A stretch of 64,000 bases of DNA from Ancalomicrobiaceae bacterium S20 (GTDB lineage Bacteria > Pseudomonadota > Alphaproteobacteria > Rhizobiales > Ancalomicrobiaceae), in contig CP158568.1 in the NCBI GenBank assembly GCA_040269895.1, positions 4,058,001 to 4,122,000 of the forward strand, given 5' to 3'. The translations under genes and the position numbers were made by a program. Under the pieces are notes generated by a model that searched no databases, was not told the DNA's origin, and worked only from the letters and a program-made list of their open reading frames with translations. Shown piece by piece: positions 50,901 through 61,865 of this stretch. The first letter of the stretch is position 1, and each line of letters opens with the position of its first letter.

Positions 50901-53900
50901 GCGTCGGCACCAACATCTACCTGGAAGCGTTGTCGAAAGTCGCGTCGGCGATCAGCAACCTGTTCGGCGGCGGTGACGTCTCGTTCAAGCTCACCGGCGG
51001 TTCGGCGAGCCAGCAGGGCGGCAGCACGCTGGTGATCGACGGCTTCGTCGACACCGGCGTCCAGCGCAACAAGACGCTGACGATCAGCTACGCGACCTCG
51101 AATACGGCGAACGCCTACAACAAGTACGTGACCGGCAGCGCCGGCGCTTGCGACTACACCGCCACGGCCTGTTTCGCCGATCCGATCACCGGCCAGATCT
51201 CGGCGTCGCTGAGCGGACCCTTCGACGTCGGCGCGACCATCCTCGACCGTGTCGCGCAGATCAACGCGCTGCTCGTCCTCTACGACAAGGACCCGATCGC
51301 CAAGGCGGCCTACCTGAGCGAACTGACCTTCCTGCAGAAGAAGCTCGTGGCGCTCGGCCTCGGCACCTTCGATCAGGCCGGCAACTTCGTGAAGGCCCCG
51401 ACCGTCAATTACGGCACCACCGCGCAATCGGCGACGACAGCCAGCGCGAACCTGAACTCCGCCCTCGGCAATTTCCGGAATGCCACGACGTCCGGCATCG
51501 GCACGACGCTGTCGTCCTATCTGGAGAACATCTCGCAGCTCTGGAACGGCACCCACGCGGACGGCAGCGACGCCGGCAGCGACGCGAAGGGCTATTCCCT
51601 GAGCGCGAGCGTGACCGCCGTCCTCGGGCAGTACGCACAGCTGAGCAAGTACAACGCCGGCAATCTGGCGGGGACCGTCCAGGGCGTCCAGAACCAGGTC
51701 ACGACCGGCAACAACACGCTTGCGGCCGCGCGCGGGACACTGACGACCATTGCCAGCGACGAATCGGCGATCGCGACCGCGATCGAGGCCATCGTCAGCA
51801 AGCAGACCGGGCTCGCCAACGGCACCGTCACCCAAGCGGACGCGACTGCGGCGGTCGATCAGTCGATCGCGACGATCAAGGCCAATCAGAACGACGTGCT
51901 GAACAAGGCCGGCGCCCTCAAGACGAGCCTCGACAGCCTCTCCACCACGCTGATCGTCAACATCAAGCAAGGCTTGACCACGATCTTCAACGCCTCCTTC
52001 GACGGCAGCAAGTCCGGCGACGTCACCATCCGGGATACGACTCTCAAGACCAGCGCGGACCCCGCGCAGGTCGGCGCGCTGGTCCGCATCGACAACGCCA
52101 AGGCTCAGATCAACGCCTACGTCAACGGCGGGACGCTGCAAGGCAGCGTCACGACAGGCGGCATCAGCGGCGCGATCACCGATTATCAGACCCAGGTCAA
52201 CGCCTTGCAGGGTTCCGCCACGTCCGGCGGCACGATCGACGGGCCGAACACGCTCGCGCAATGGGGCAACGTGCTGACCGGCGCCGCCGTCGCGGCCGCC
52301 AACGGCGGGGCCGGGACGGTCGGCACCACCGGCCTCAAGGCCTACCGCGTCGTGGTCCCCGACACCGTCGCGCGACTCGGCAACATCTACCTGAGCGGCA
52401 ATGTGGTCCGCACCAACGGCAGCGGCGTCCTCTCGGCGCCGGGCAATGCCTCGATCACCATCACCAACAACACCGCCGCGACGCTCGAGATCAACAATCT
52501 GATCATCCCGACCGGCGACTACGGCCGCATCCGCGTCAACGGTGCGCTGGTCGAAAATCCGGCGGACATCGCCGCCGTCACCGGCAGCGCCTCGGGCTTC
52601 GCCACGCAGAACGTGATCACCGGGGCCACGTCCGGCGGCTCGAAGATCACCATCACCAGCACCTACAACCCTGAAGGCTTCTTCGATCCCACTGCCGCGG
52701 GCATCGCCTTCAGGAAGCCGCAGGTCGCGCCGGACATCATCCTCAATCAGGACAAGGCGATCACCAACCTGAACGGCTCGGTGACGATCGACAGCGCCGC
52801 GGGCAACATCTATCTCCGCGGCTCGATCAACGCGGGCGCGATCAGCATCCTGGCGCGCAACGGCGACCTCGCCTCGAGCTACGTCCCCGGCTTCAAGCAC
52901 GTCGCCGGCGATCCGGCCAGCAATGTGCCGCTCGGCGTCGGCATGATCGCGAACGGCGATATCTTCCTGTCGGCTCGCTATCTGAACCTGAACGGCACCG
53001 TGCAGAGCGGCGTCGCGGCCTATTCGCTGAACGTCGACGGCTCGACGCTGCTGACGACGACCGATGCGAGCCTGCTCGGCCTCACCGCTCAGGATCTCAA
53101 GCCGGCGAACGACCTCTACACGGCCGACAACACCAAGACGGCCTATCTCTTCACGTCCAACATCAGCCAGTCGCTGAACTACGGCGCCGGCGTGACCTAC
53201 AATCCCGCGACCGGAGTCTTCACCTTCTCCGCCGCGACGGCCGACCTGCTCAAGCAGCAGGGCAGGACCGCGACCTGGGCCTTCAAGGGCTCCGACAACG
53301 TCGCCGCCATGGGCGCGACCTACGACACGGTCCGAAACCAGGTCGTGGTCAACGGCACCTCGGTGCACGGCGGCTATATCCAGATCTTCGGCCAGGTCTT
53401 CAACACGTCGGCGACCGGCGCCCAGCTCAACGTGCTCGACGGCTTCGGCACGATCGACGTCACCAACACGACCGGGCTGACGCTGGTGCTCTCGACGCTC
53501 GACACCGGCGCCGACCTGAGCGGCACGGGCCGCGGCAGGGTCGGCAGGATCGAGATCACCGACGTGCATCTCGACCAGGACGCGCATGGTCCGGCCAGCG
53601 TCGCGAAGAATCAGGTCGACGCGACGCGGACCATTTACACGCGCGACTACGATCCTGCGGGCGCGGGCAGCGGCCGTGTGGTGAAGACGGTTCAGACCGG
53701 CATCATCGACGCCACGACGGGTGCGTTCGTGATCGGAACGGTCGACGCGATCACCGGCCAGTTCACGAGGGGCGATCAGAGCCAGGCGCCGACGACCACC
53801 TACGGTTCGGACCGGTCGAGCACCTATTCGCCGTTCACCGGCTCGCGCTACGCCTACACGATCGGCGAGACTTTCTCCGTCATTTCGAGCTTCACCCACA

Positions 53901-56900
53901 AACAGGTGAACATTTTCGGCAGCGACGATCTCAGCCTCTTCCAGAACGATCAGCTCGACAACTTGAAGAGCACCAAGACGGCTAGCGGTCGCTTCGATGG
54001 TACGTATCTGACCCTGTACCAGACCCTGGCGGGCACGACCAAGATCGAGGGCCTTTCTTCGATTAACGGCATCGCCTTCGCGAACTCGCCGGCCACGGTC
54101 TTTAACAACGGCACGGATCCCGCAACCGGGAAGGAGATCGTCGATCAACCGGACGTCACGTCGCAGAATGCCTACGTCAACAGCACGAATATCAAGGAAA
54201 CCGGCCGCAAGTCGAACTGCGTCTGGTGGACGGCTTGTATCGCCTCCAACGTCACGATCACCTATAGCCTGAATCAGGTCTACACCGTGATCACGACGCA
54301 TTCGCTCAAGGCAGACTACGATGTCGCGGTCAACTTCATCGGTTCCAACACCGGCCGGATCAACGTCACCTCGTCGACCGACGTGGTCCTGAAGGGTGCG
54401 CTCACCAACCTCAACGGCACCACCACCATCAAGGCCAACGGCACGAACGCCTCGATCATCGCCGGCAGCGATGCCGCGCAGGTCACGGCGCGCACGATCG
54501 ATCTGCAGGCCAACGGTTCGATCGGCGGTGTCGCCGATCCGACCAGCGGCAGCAGCATCGTGCAGCGGCCGATCGGCGTGACGCTGACCAATATCGGCAA
54601 GAGCGACCGCGCGCTGAGCGCGACCGCCGGCAACGGCGTGGTCTCGCTCACCTCGACGTCGGATCTGGTGTTCAAGCAGGTTACGGCCGGCGGCTCGGCG
54701 GCGAGCGGCACCAGTGCCGTCACCTTGACCGCGGCGGCCGACATCAAGGGCTTCGACGGCAACGCGCTGATCCGCGCCGACCGCGTGTCGCTGACCTCGA
54801 CCAGCGGCGCGATCGGCTCGACCGCCGCGCCGCTGCGGGTCGATACCGGCTACACCAACGACCAGACGCTGCGGCCGTTCGGCAACCCGGACACCGCCGT
54901 GCCGGGCAGCCTGAACTGGTATTACGGCCTGTCGGCCAAGGCCGCGGGCGACATCGGCATCCGGTCCGGCACCTGGGCCCACAACGCCGACGGCACGATC
55001 CTCGCGAACTCGATCGTCTCGACCGGCGGCAACGTGAAGCTCGTCACCGCCGGCCGCATCCTCGACAACAACCCGGTCGAGAAGATCGACCAGCGCACCA
55101 CCGCGCAGCTGATCGACTACTGGAACACGCTCGGCCTGACGGCGGGCGCCGCCAACGCCGAGCGCCAGGCGGCGACCATCGCCGCCTTCGAGGCGAGCCG
55201 GACCCAGGAGTACCGGTTCTACTGGCAGATCCGTCTCGGCCAGGCGAACGGCGGCGCGAGCTTCGATCCGACCTACACGGTCAGCTATGACCCGGCCTCG
55301 GCGCAGTACAAGGCGCTGTTCTCGACCTATCAGGCGCAGGAGGCCGCGAACCGGCCGGGCGCCACCCAAGGGGAGATCGACACTGCGGCGGCCCAGGACG
55401 TCGCCGCCTTCGCGGCCCAGCAGACCGCGCGCTACCGGGCGCTCAATGCGAGCGTCGGCACGCTGACGGCCAATTATGATGCGGGCTACAGCTACGCGGC
55501 CTCGGACGCGGACAAGAAGAGCCTGACCGCCGGCGCGACCTGGTCGGAGAAGGCACTCGGCTTCCCGCTCTCGGCCGGCCTTCTCAAGACCGTCACCAAC
55601 ACCAACCCGGTGATCAAGGATCCGAACGTCGCCGGCCGCACGGTCACGCTGCTGGCGGACAAGGGCCTCGGCGAGAACCTGACCGTCGCCGGCCAGAGCG
55701 CGCCGGGCATCGTCATCCAGCCGACCACCGATCCGATCCACACGCTGACCGACGCGCAGAAGCTCGCGCTCGCCACGGCCGAACGGACGGACCTCGTCCT
55801 GACCGTCGGCGGCATCGACCTGCCAGCGAACGCGACCGATGCCCAGCGCGCGGCCTATGCGGAGGCCACCCGCCTCGGCATCACCGGCACGGCGGTGACG
55901 ATCGAACTCGGCAAGGACGAGAGCGCGATGACGCCGCAGCAGCGCGCCGCGCTCGATGCGGCCGCGCTCGGCATGGCGCGGACCAACGGCACCTTCCTGA
56001 CCGCGCTCACCAAGCGGCCGCTGAATTTCGCGGCGAGCCAGAGCCTGAACGTGACGGTCACCGCCCCCGCGGCGGCGGCCGTGACCGATCCGACCGGCAA
56101 GGCCTATCTCGCCTCGCAGGGCGACGCACCGCTCGGCGCCATCACCGTTCCCGGCGAGACGCGCATCAAGGTGCTCGGCTCGATCATGAACGCGGCCGGC
56201 GGTTCGTCGGTCACGACCGGCAACATCGTGCTCGAGGCGGCGAACGGCGCCATCGGCACACCGGCGAACGCTCCGACCACGCCGCTGACGCTGGCACCGC
56301 TCGCCGGTGCCTCCATCACGGCGCGCGCCCTCAACGGCGTGAACATCGCAGTCGGTAACGGTCTGCCGGCCGGCCGGCTCGATGCGCTGATCGATACGGT
56401 CTACTCGCCGAACGCGGTCATCCTCACCGCGCAGGGTTCGATCTTCAGCGCCGTGCAGGATCCGACGCTCAACGTGCTCGGCAAGACCGTCACGCTGACG
56501 GCGTCGGACGGCGACATCGGCACGCAGCAGCGCGGCCTCGGCGTCGGCAACACGCCCGGCGGCGGCATCTTCGCGACCGCGACCAAGGGCTCGGTCTCCC
56601 TCTACGGGCCGAGCGGCGTCGACTTCACGATCAAGTCGGTTCTCGCCGGCATCGACGCGTTCCTGACCGCGGCCAAGGACGCGACCATCGACGGACCGGT
56701 GACGGCCAACGGCAATGTCACGATCAGCAATCTCACGATCGACAAGCTGGGCCGCCTGGTGATCACCTCGGTCGGCTCGATTTCCGCGTTGACCGGCGCG
56801 ATCGACATCAGCTCGGACGCGCTGAAGATGCTCAACGGTGCGTCGATCCGCGCGGCCTTCGGTCCGATCCGCATCCTGACCGCCGGCAATGCGCTGATCA

Positions 56901-59548
56901 CCAACGTGCTGTCGGGCCTCGCCAACGGCACCGCGGTGTCGGTCACGGCCGGTGGCCACATCATCGCGGCGACCGATCCGAACCGGGCCTTCGACGTAGC
57001 CGCGACCGGTCAGGACGCCACCGTGGTGCTGAACGCGGGCCAAGGCATCGGCGACATCACCGAGGCCGCCGATCTCGCGGTCGACCCGGCCGACAAGCCC
57101 GGTACGGCCAACCTGATCACCAAGGTCATGAACCGGCTGCGGATCGCCGCCGCCTCGTTCATCGCCAAGGCGACCAGCGGCGACGTCGATCTGCTGGCGA
57201 CCCAGGCCGTCACCAAGGCGACGGTCGTCGCGGCCGCGGGCGACGTCGACGTGGCGGCCCAGTCGGCCTTCGCAGCCGACCTCGTCAGCGCCACGGGCGG
57301 CGACGCCCGGGTCACGGCGGAGGGCTCGCTCGCGCTGCGCGCGGCGGACGCGACCGCAGTAAACGGCGTGGGCGGCGCGCTCGACGCGACGTCGACCACG
57401 GCGGATCTGCGCCTCGGTACGATCAACACGACCGGTGACCAGCGTCTGACCGCGGCGACCGATATCGTGCTCGGCAGCCTCACCTCGACGGCCGGCGGCA
57501 TCGCGGCGACGGCGCAGGCCGGCACCCTGACCGGCGGCACCGTCACGGGCTCGCAGACGGTCTCGCTGAAGGCCAGGGGCGACAACACCGGCGACACGGC
57601 GACCGCCACCAATGGCGCGTTGACCATCGTGTCCGAGACCGGCCTCGTTCGCTGGAACGGCGTCAAGGCGGGCAAGACCATCGACATCACCGCCGCGACC
57701 ACCGCGACCGTGAAGACCGGCACCGCCGGCGGCACGGTCACGGTCCAGGCGGGCGATACCGTCACGGTTTCCGATCTGACCACCACCGGCACATCCGACG
57801 ATCGCGGCGACGTCGTGCTCGCGTCGACCGGCGGCAACGTCGCAGCGACCAATCTCGACGCGGCCGGCGGGATCTCGGCCACCGCGGCGACCACTGCCAC
57901 GCTGACCGACTCGACGGCAGGCGGAACCGTGTCGGCGGTTGCCGTCGGGACGATCACCGCCGATCGCGTGACCACGACGGGGCGCAACGACGACCGCGGC
58001 GACATCGTGCTCACGTCGACCGGGGCCGATCTGGCCCTGGGCACGCTGACGTCGAACGGCGATCAACGGCTGACCGCGGCGACCAACCTCGTCCTCGGTA
58101 AGCTCGCCTCCATCGCCGGCAGCGTCACCGCGACCGCGCAGACCGGCACCCTGACCGGCGGTGTCGTCGCCGGCGCGCAGGCGGTCTCGCTGAAGGCCAG
58201 GGGCGACAACACCGGCGACACGGCGGCCGCCACCAATGGCGCGTTGACCATCGTCTCCGAGACCGGCCTCGTTCGCTGGAACAGCGTCAAGGCGGGCAAG
58301 ACCATCGACATCACCGCCGCGACCACCGCGACCGTGCAGACCGGCACCGCCGGCGGCACGATCACGGTCAAGGCGGACGGGACCGTCACGGTCGGCACGC
58401 TGACGACCACCGGCACGCCCGGCGATCGCGGCGACGTCAAGCTGAGCTCGACCGGCGCCGATGTGGCGGGCGGGACGATCGTCTCTGCCGGCGGCGTCGG
58501 TATCGACGCGGCGACCACGATCAAGGTCGACCGGTCGACCTCGGCCGGCTCGCAGACCATGACCGCCAACGGCGCAATCGACTATGGCTTCATCGGCACG
58601 AGCGGAATGCCGGGCGACGCCGGCGACGTCACGCTCGACTCGAAGACCGCGCCAGTCACCGGCGGGTCGATCGACGCCCATGGCGTCGTGACGATCCACG
58701 GTGTCGGCATCCGCTTCGACTCGATCAACGGCACGGCCGGCGTGGCGCTCAATTCCGATGCGGAGATCGTCGGCACCAAGCTGACGACCCTCGGAGACAT
58801 GACCGTGTCCTCGGTCGGCGACACCACGCTCGGCGACGCCACGGCCGATCGGCTCGTGCTGACGACTCCCGGCAACATCCGGTTCAAGACGCTGACCATC
58901 CTCCGGGCGCTGACGCTGGCGGCCAACAACATCGAGGTCGGTCTGCTCAAGCAGCGGCCCGACGCGACCTGGCCGCTCGACGTGATCCTGACCGGCTATC
59001 GCGGCACACTCGGCACCAGCGCTTCGCTGACGATCCAGGCGCCGAACGGCCTGCACATTCCGCTGATGCGGGAGAAGGACGTCCGGATCGTCACCAGTGC
59101 TGACGTCATCGACATCGACGATGCCACGATCGACCATACGTTCCGGCTGACGACGCCGCACGTCTCACTATGGATGAACAACTGGACGCCGCAGCCGGTC
59201 CTGGGCAACACGACCCAGCTCTACCAGCCGACGCGGACGTTCTGGCTGCACCAGAACCGCTATACTTCTTTTGTTAACTCTTATGTCGTGCAGTACGATG
59301 AGCAGGCGCGAATCATCGACTTCCTGGTCGGCGCACGGTGGCTGGGCTTCAGCCTCGTCCGTGACATCGACCGGATCGGTCGAGGCGGCGACTTCTGGTC
59401 GGCCTTCTGGTCGACCGCGTTCGAAGACGCCGCCGGTCTCCACCTTCCCTGGTATGTGATCGAGGATCATCTCGAGCGCATGCGCCGGGAGCGCGCTCGC
59501 AGGGGCCGGTTCAGTACGAGTTCTTCCGCTCCGATCCAGACTCGTTGA
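35050..59548 (+). CDS. Giant TpsA exoprotein / filamentous adhesin (LktA-like), one frameshift
   Basis: This is a 24.5-kb gene for a secreted protein of about 8,165 residues if one extra base near 41.80 kb is ignored. The N-terminal part (35050-41928) is in one frame; the rest, to 59548, is in the next. With one base removed, the total length is exactly a multiple of three. Residues 1-41 are a signal peptide (cleaved near AAAQA-VN), followed by a TPS-type secretion domain (to about residue 300). The remainder is Ala/Gly/Thr/Val-rich with short beta-strand repeats such as GNVGVAGSLAIG and VGVGASVALN, as in right-handed beta-helix adhesins. Only four cysteines were noticed, in two pairs. The C-terminal 125 residues are aromatic and charged. 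It is 37 bases before its TpsB partner. Likely a surface or secreted adhesin; target unknown. Confidence 0.88.
37864..38425 (+). repeat. Near-identical intragenic direct repeat, copy 1
   Basis: This 562-bp segment matches 39181-39742 with about 97% identity by eye; the differences are mostly silent. It encodes GDVELKSDDLTSS through to SVVAATASASGG. The offset is 1,317 bp (439 codons), so unequal recombination would delete or duplicate 439 residues in frame. A diverged third unit begins near 40560 (VGAETAIFSAVGALPSAGG). Confidence 0.92.
39181..39742 (+). repeat. Near-identical intragenic direct repeat, copy 2
   Basis: Second copy of the 562-bp repeat at 37864-38425. The high DNA identity in the middle of an otherwise diverged repeat array points to recent duplication or gene conversion. 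It is also a place where short-read assembly could collapse or miscount units. Confidence 0.92.
41795..41815 (+). other. Apparent frameshift in the giant adhesin
   Basis: In the first frame the coherent sequence FVLDRAGDAAA is followed by an Arg-rich nonsense tail and a stop at 41926. In the next frame, from about 41798, it continues naturally as AGAVSVVADNTSSLASKAW. The switch lies in an alternating GC run, a context prone to sequencing indels. One extra base would explain it. Confidence 0.8.
44100..45690 (+). repeat. Long diverged protein super-repeat, unit 1
   Basis: About 530 residues here align with 46734-48324 at an offset near 2,634 bp (878 codons). Matching landmarks include QSVVVAAASDLYHLGIAGSVA against QSVVVAAAADLYNLSIVGTLA, and KDTEAYVGRSASVTAL against KDTEATIGAGASVSGL. 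Both copies keep order but many substitutions, so this duplication is old. Boundaries are approximate. Confidence 0.7.
46734..48324 (+). repeat. Long diverged protein super-repeat, unit 2
   Basis: Second unit of the roughly 878-codon-period repeat. It contains a lysine/arginine-rich insert near 47060-47110 (LLLKKRLEAARTGS) where the first unit has MLQRDTKPVTQLVKG. The two inserts sit at equivalent positions. Confidence 0.7.
57560..57740 (+). repeat. C-terminal near-identical direct repeat, copy 1
   Basis: About 180 bp here match 58184-58364 almost base for base, encoding VSLKARGDNTGDTA, TNGALTIVSETGLVRWN and KAGKTIDITAATTATV. The offset is 624 bp (208 codons). The surrounding 200 residues are also similar (GDQRLTAAT, TATAQ-GTLTGG), so a 208-codon unit was duplicated fairly recently. 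Confidence 0.88.
58184..58364 (+). repeat. C-terminal near-identical direct repeat, copy 2
   Basis: Second copy of the repeat at 57560-57740. Differences include WNG versus WNS and TVK versus TVQ. Recombination between copies would change length in frame. Confidence 0.88.
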
Positions 59549-59585
59549 ACCGTCGGCCTCCGGGCCTTGCGTGAAGGTGGAATTC

Positions 59586-61226
59586 ATGAGGCCTGATCAG
59601 AAGCTCGCCGTGATCGGCGGGCTGGCCGGAGCGATTCTGACGTCGGCGACCGGTACGTCGCGTGCGCAGGTCGTTCCTCCGCTGCCCAATCCGGGGATCA
59701 TCGCGGATCAGAACCGGCGCAATCAGGAAACGATCCAGCGCCGTGACGAGACCAGCCTCAACGGACCGGCGGTGATCGGGCCGAAGCCGGCGGAGACGCT
59801 GGTCGGTCCGCCGGGCGGCGCCAGTTTCGTGCTGAAGCGCGTCACGTTCGATCCGACGGCCTTCATCAGCACCGCCGAGCTCGATGCGATCGCGGCCCGC
59901 TATGTCGGCCGCAAGGTCGACAATTCCGACCTGCAGCGCATCGTGAAGGCGGTCAACGACATCCTGGCCGAGCGGCGGGTCATCACCGCGCTCGCCTATC
60001 TGCCGGCGCAGGATCTGAAGGGCGGCGTGCTGCGTGTCGCCATCGTCGAAGGCAAGCTCGGCAAGGCCGTGATCACCGGCACCGATCGGCTGCCGGCGCA
60101 GACGGTGGCGCCGATCGCCGGCACGCCGGGCGCGGTCGTCGACACGCCGAAGCTCGAGAGCGACGTCGCGCGCTTCAACCGCACCCATAACGCCCAGGTC
60201 CAGGCCTCGCTGCAACCCGGCGCGAGCTTCGGCCTGACCGACATCCAGCTCGCCGTGATCGAGCCGCCGCGCAACTCGCTGCAGGTCTTCGGCGACAACA
60301 TGGGCGTCGAGTCGGTCGGCCGCGTGCAGGGCGGCATCAATTTCCAGCATTATGGCCTGATCGGCCTCGACGACCGGTTCACGCTCTATTCGGCGGTCTC
60401 GGAAGGCAACCTGACCGGCAACGCCGCCTACAACGCCGCCGTCACGCCATGGGGGACGCGGCTCGGCGTCAGCGGCTCGCGCGGCACGATCCGTGTCGTC
60501 AGCGGTCCCTATCGGCCGCTCGGCATCACCGGCTCGTCGACCACCGGCGCGCTCAACGCCAGCCAGCCGGTATTCGTCAACACGAACTGGGCGCTGCTGG
60601 TCAGCGGCTCGCTTTCCTCGACGCAGGCCTCGTCCTGGCAGCAGGACGTCTCGATCACCGACAACACGACGCTGAAGCGGACGATCGGCGCCTCGCTCAG
60701 CTACACGAGCACCGACTTCTCGGCGACGATCGCGCCGAACTACTCGTTCGCGCGCACGCATTTCGGTGTCACCGGCGTCGCCCAGGAATTCGAGGTCGCC
60801 GCCGCGACCTACTCGGCCACCGCGCGGCTGCCGGAGAAGTTCGTGCTGTCGATCAACGGCGCGGCACAGCGGGCGGACCAGAAGCTGCTCGCCGGCGACC
60901 AGCTGTTCCAGATCGGCGGCCCGACGACGGTGCGCGGCTATTCGACCACCGGCGCGGCCGGCTACGCCGGCTATTACGTCAACGTCGAGCTGCATCACGA
61001 AGTGCCGTTCATCGAAGGGCTCGACGGCTTCGTGTTCTACGACCGGGGCCAAGTGTACAGCACCTTCCCGGCCACGGTGACGATGGACTCGCTCGGCGCC
61101 GGTCTCAGCTGGGACAGCAAGCGCAACCTGATCGCCGATGTCTCGATCGGCGTGCCGATCACCAAGTCGATGGATCAGCAGCCGAAATACACGGCCTATT
61201 TCCGGGTGACGGCGAAGTTCCCCTGA
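59586..61226 (+). CDS. TpsB outer-membrane transporter (ShlB/FhaC/HecB family)
   Basis: This 546-residue protein is the transporter of a two-partner secretion system. A signal peptide (residues about 1-28, ending GTSRAQ) precedes a Pro/Asn/Gln-rich linker, a POTRA domain (about 75-150: FVLKRVTFDPTAFISTAELD and LRVAIVEGKLGKAVI), a second POTRA-like region and a 16-strand beta-barrel. The L6 loop motif VRGYSTTGAAG is present near residue 450. The C-terminus ends AKFP, with Phe second to last rather than last. The ATG at 59586 follows AAGGTGG. It lies 37 bases after the exoprotein gene, in operon order tpsA-tpsB, and should export that protein through the outer membrane. Confidence 0.93.
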   Translation: MRPDQKLAVIGGLAGAILTSATGTSRAQVVPPLPNPGIIADQNRRNQETIQRRDETSLNGPAVIGPKPAETLVGPPGGASFVLKRVTFDPTAFISTAELDAIAARYVGRKVDNSDLQRIVKAVNDILAERRVITALAYLPAQDLKGGVLRVAIVEGKLGKAVITGTDRLPAQTVAPIAGTPGAVVDTPKLESDVARFNRTHNAQVQASLQPGASFGLTDIQLAVIEPPRNSLQVFGDNMGVESVGRVQGGINFQHYGLIGLDDRFTLYSAVSEGNLTGNAAYNAAVTPWGTRLGVSGSRGTIRVVSGPYRPLGITGSSTTGALNASQPVFVNTNWALLVSGSLSSTQASSWQQDVSITDNTTLKRTIGASLSYTSTDFSATIAPNYSFARTHFGVTGVAQEFEVAAATYSATARLPEKFVLSINGAAQRADQKLLAGDQLFQIGGPTTVRGYSTTGAAGYAGYYVNVELHHEVPFIEGLDGFVFYDRGQVYSTFPATVTMDSLGAGLSWDSKRNLIADVSIGVPITKSMDQQPKYTAYFRVTAKFP

Positions 61227-61414
61227 GCGGCGCTCGCCGGCACCCGGGTCTCGAGCCTCACCTACGGATCTCGACTGTGGCGGCGCGAAAAGGGGTCCGA
61301 TGACGGACACATCGCGGCAGCCGGCGGCGATCTTTCCCGACCCTTCTTCCCGGACTTGTCAGATGACGGCATCTGTCGCACCGCAGGCTCGCGCTCCGGA
61401 TCTTTAGCTCTGGC

Positions 61415-61612
61415 TTGACTCAAGGGCAGGCGCGCGCCAAAGCCGAGGGACGTTACAAGGGCCGTGCCGAGAACGTCGCCAGAAACGACGGGATCGCCGC
61501 GATGCTGAAGGGCCGCGCGAGCTGGACCAACATCCAGGCGGCGACAGGCTGCAGCAGGGCCACGGTCGCGAAGATCGCAAAGCGGTTTGCGGCCAATTCG
61601 GATACGGTCTGA
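61415..61612 (+). pseudogene. Serine recombinase C-terminal remnant
   Basis: About 60 residues, ARAKAEGRYKGRAENVARND through GCSRATVAKIAKR, match the C-terminal helix-turn-helix and linker of resolvase/invertase-type serine recombinases. The catalytic N-terminal domain is missing; sequence upstream of about 61420 shows no relation, and the nearest start would be TTG. It is a 5'-truncated relic, suggesting past movement of a mobile element at the downstream edge of the adhesin operon. The 190 bases before it and the 250 bases after it hold no supported gene; a 6-bp hairpin (CAGATG/CATCTG) lies at 61360-61375. Confidence 0.75.
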
Positions 61613-61865
61613 GGGCCGACCATCTTCGCCAGGTGCTGTGCACCCGGGTGCGCCAGTGTCCCATCGCGTGCCTCAGATCGGGTCGGGCGCTGAACGGCAC
61701 GCGCTCCGCTCGAGGTGACCCGGAAGACAGGGCGCCGGGCCGCCCGGAACAGGCCGTGCGGGCTGACGCTGCCCCTCGACGGAACAGCCGGTCGTTCCGA
61801 CCAATTCGGGCAACCCCGGCAATCGGCTTCGTGGAGGGCGAAGGCTCGTCCCGGGTGCCCGAGCT

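Noticed and set aside
37864-58364. Regularly repeated DNA that could be mistaken for a CRISPR or satellite array
   Set aside because: Repeat units are long, in multiples of three, coding and diverged at third positions. There are no short identical repeats with unique spacers.
36967-59161. Very long minus-strand open frames opposite the adhesin gene (for example 36967-41835, 42932-48910 and 48920-59161)
   Set aside because: They are Arg/Asp/Gly/Val-rich antisense shadows produced by the GC-rich codon bias and stop-free repeats of the plus-strand gene. They have no ribosome sites, domains or sensible amino-acid patterns.
61613-61865. Further mobile-element remains downstream of the recombinase relic
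   Set aside because: No transposase-like sequence, terminal inverted repeat or catalytic recombinase domain could be recognised in these bases.
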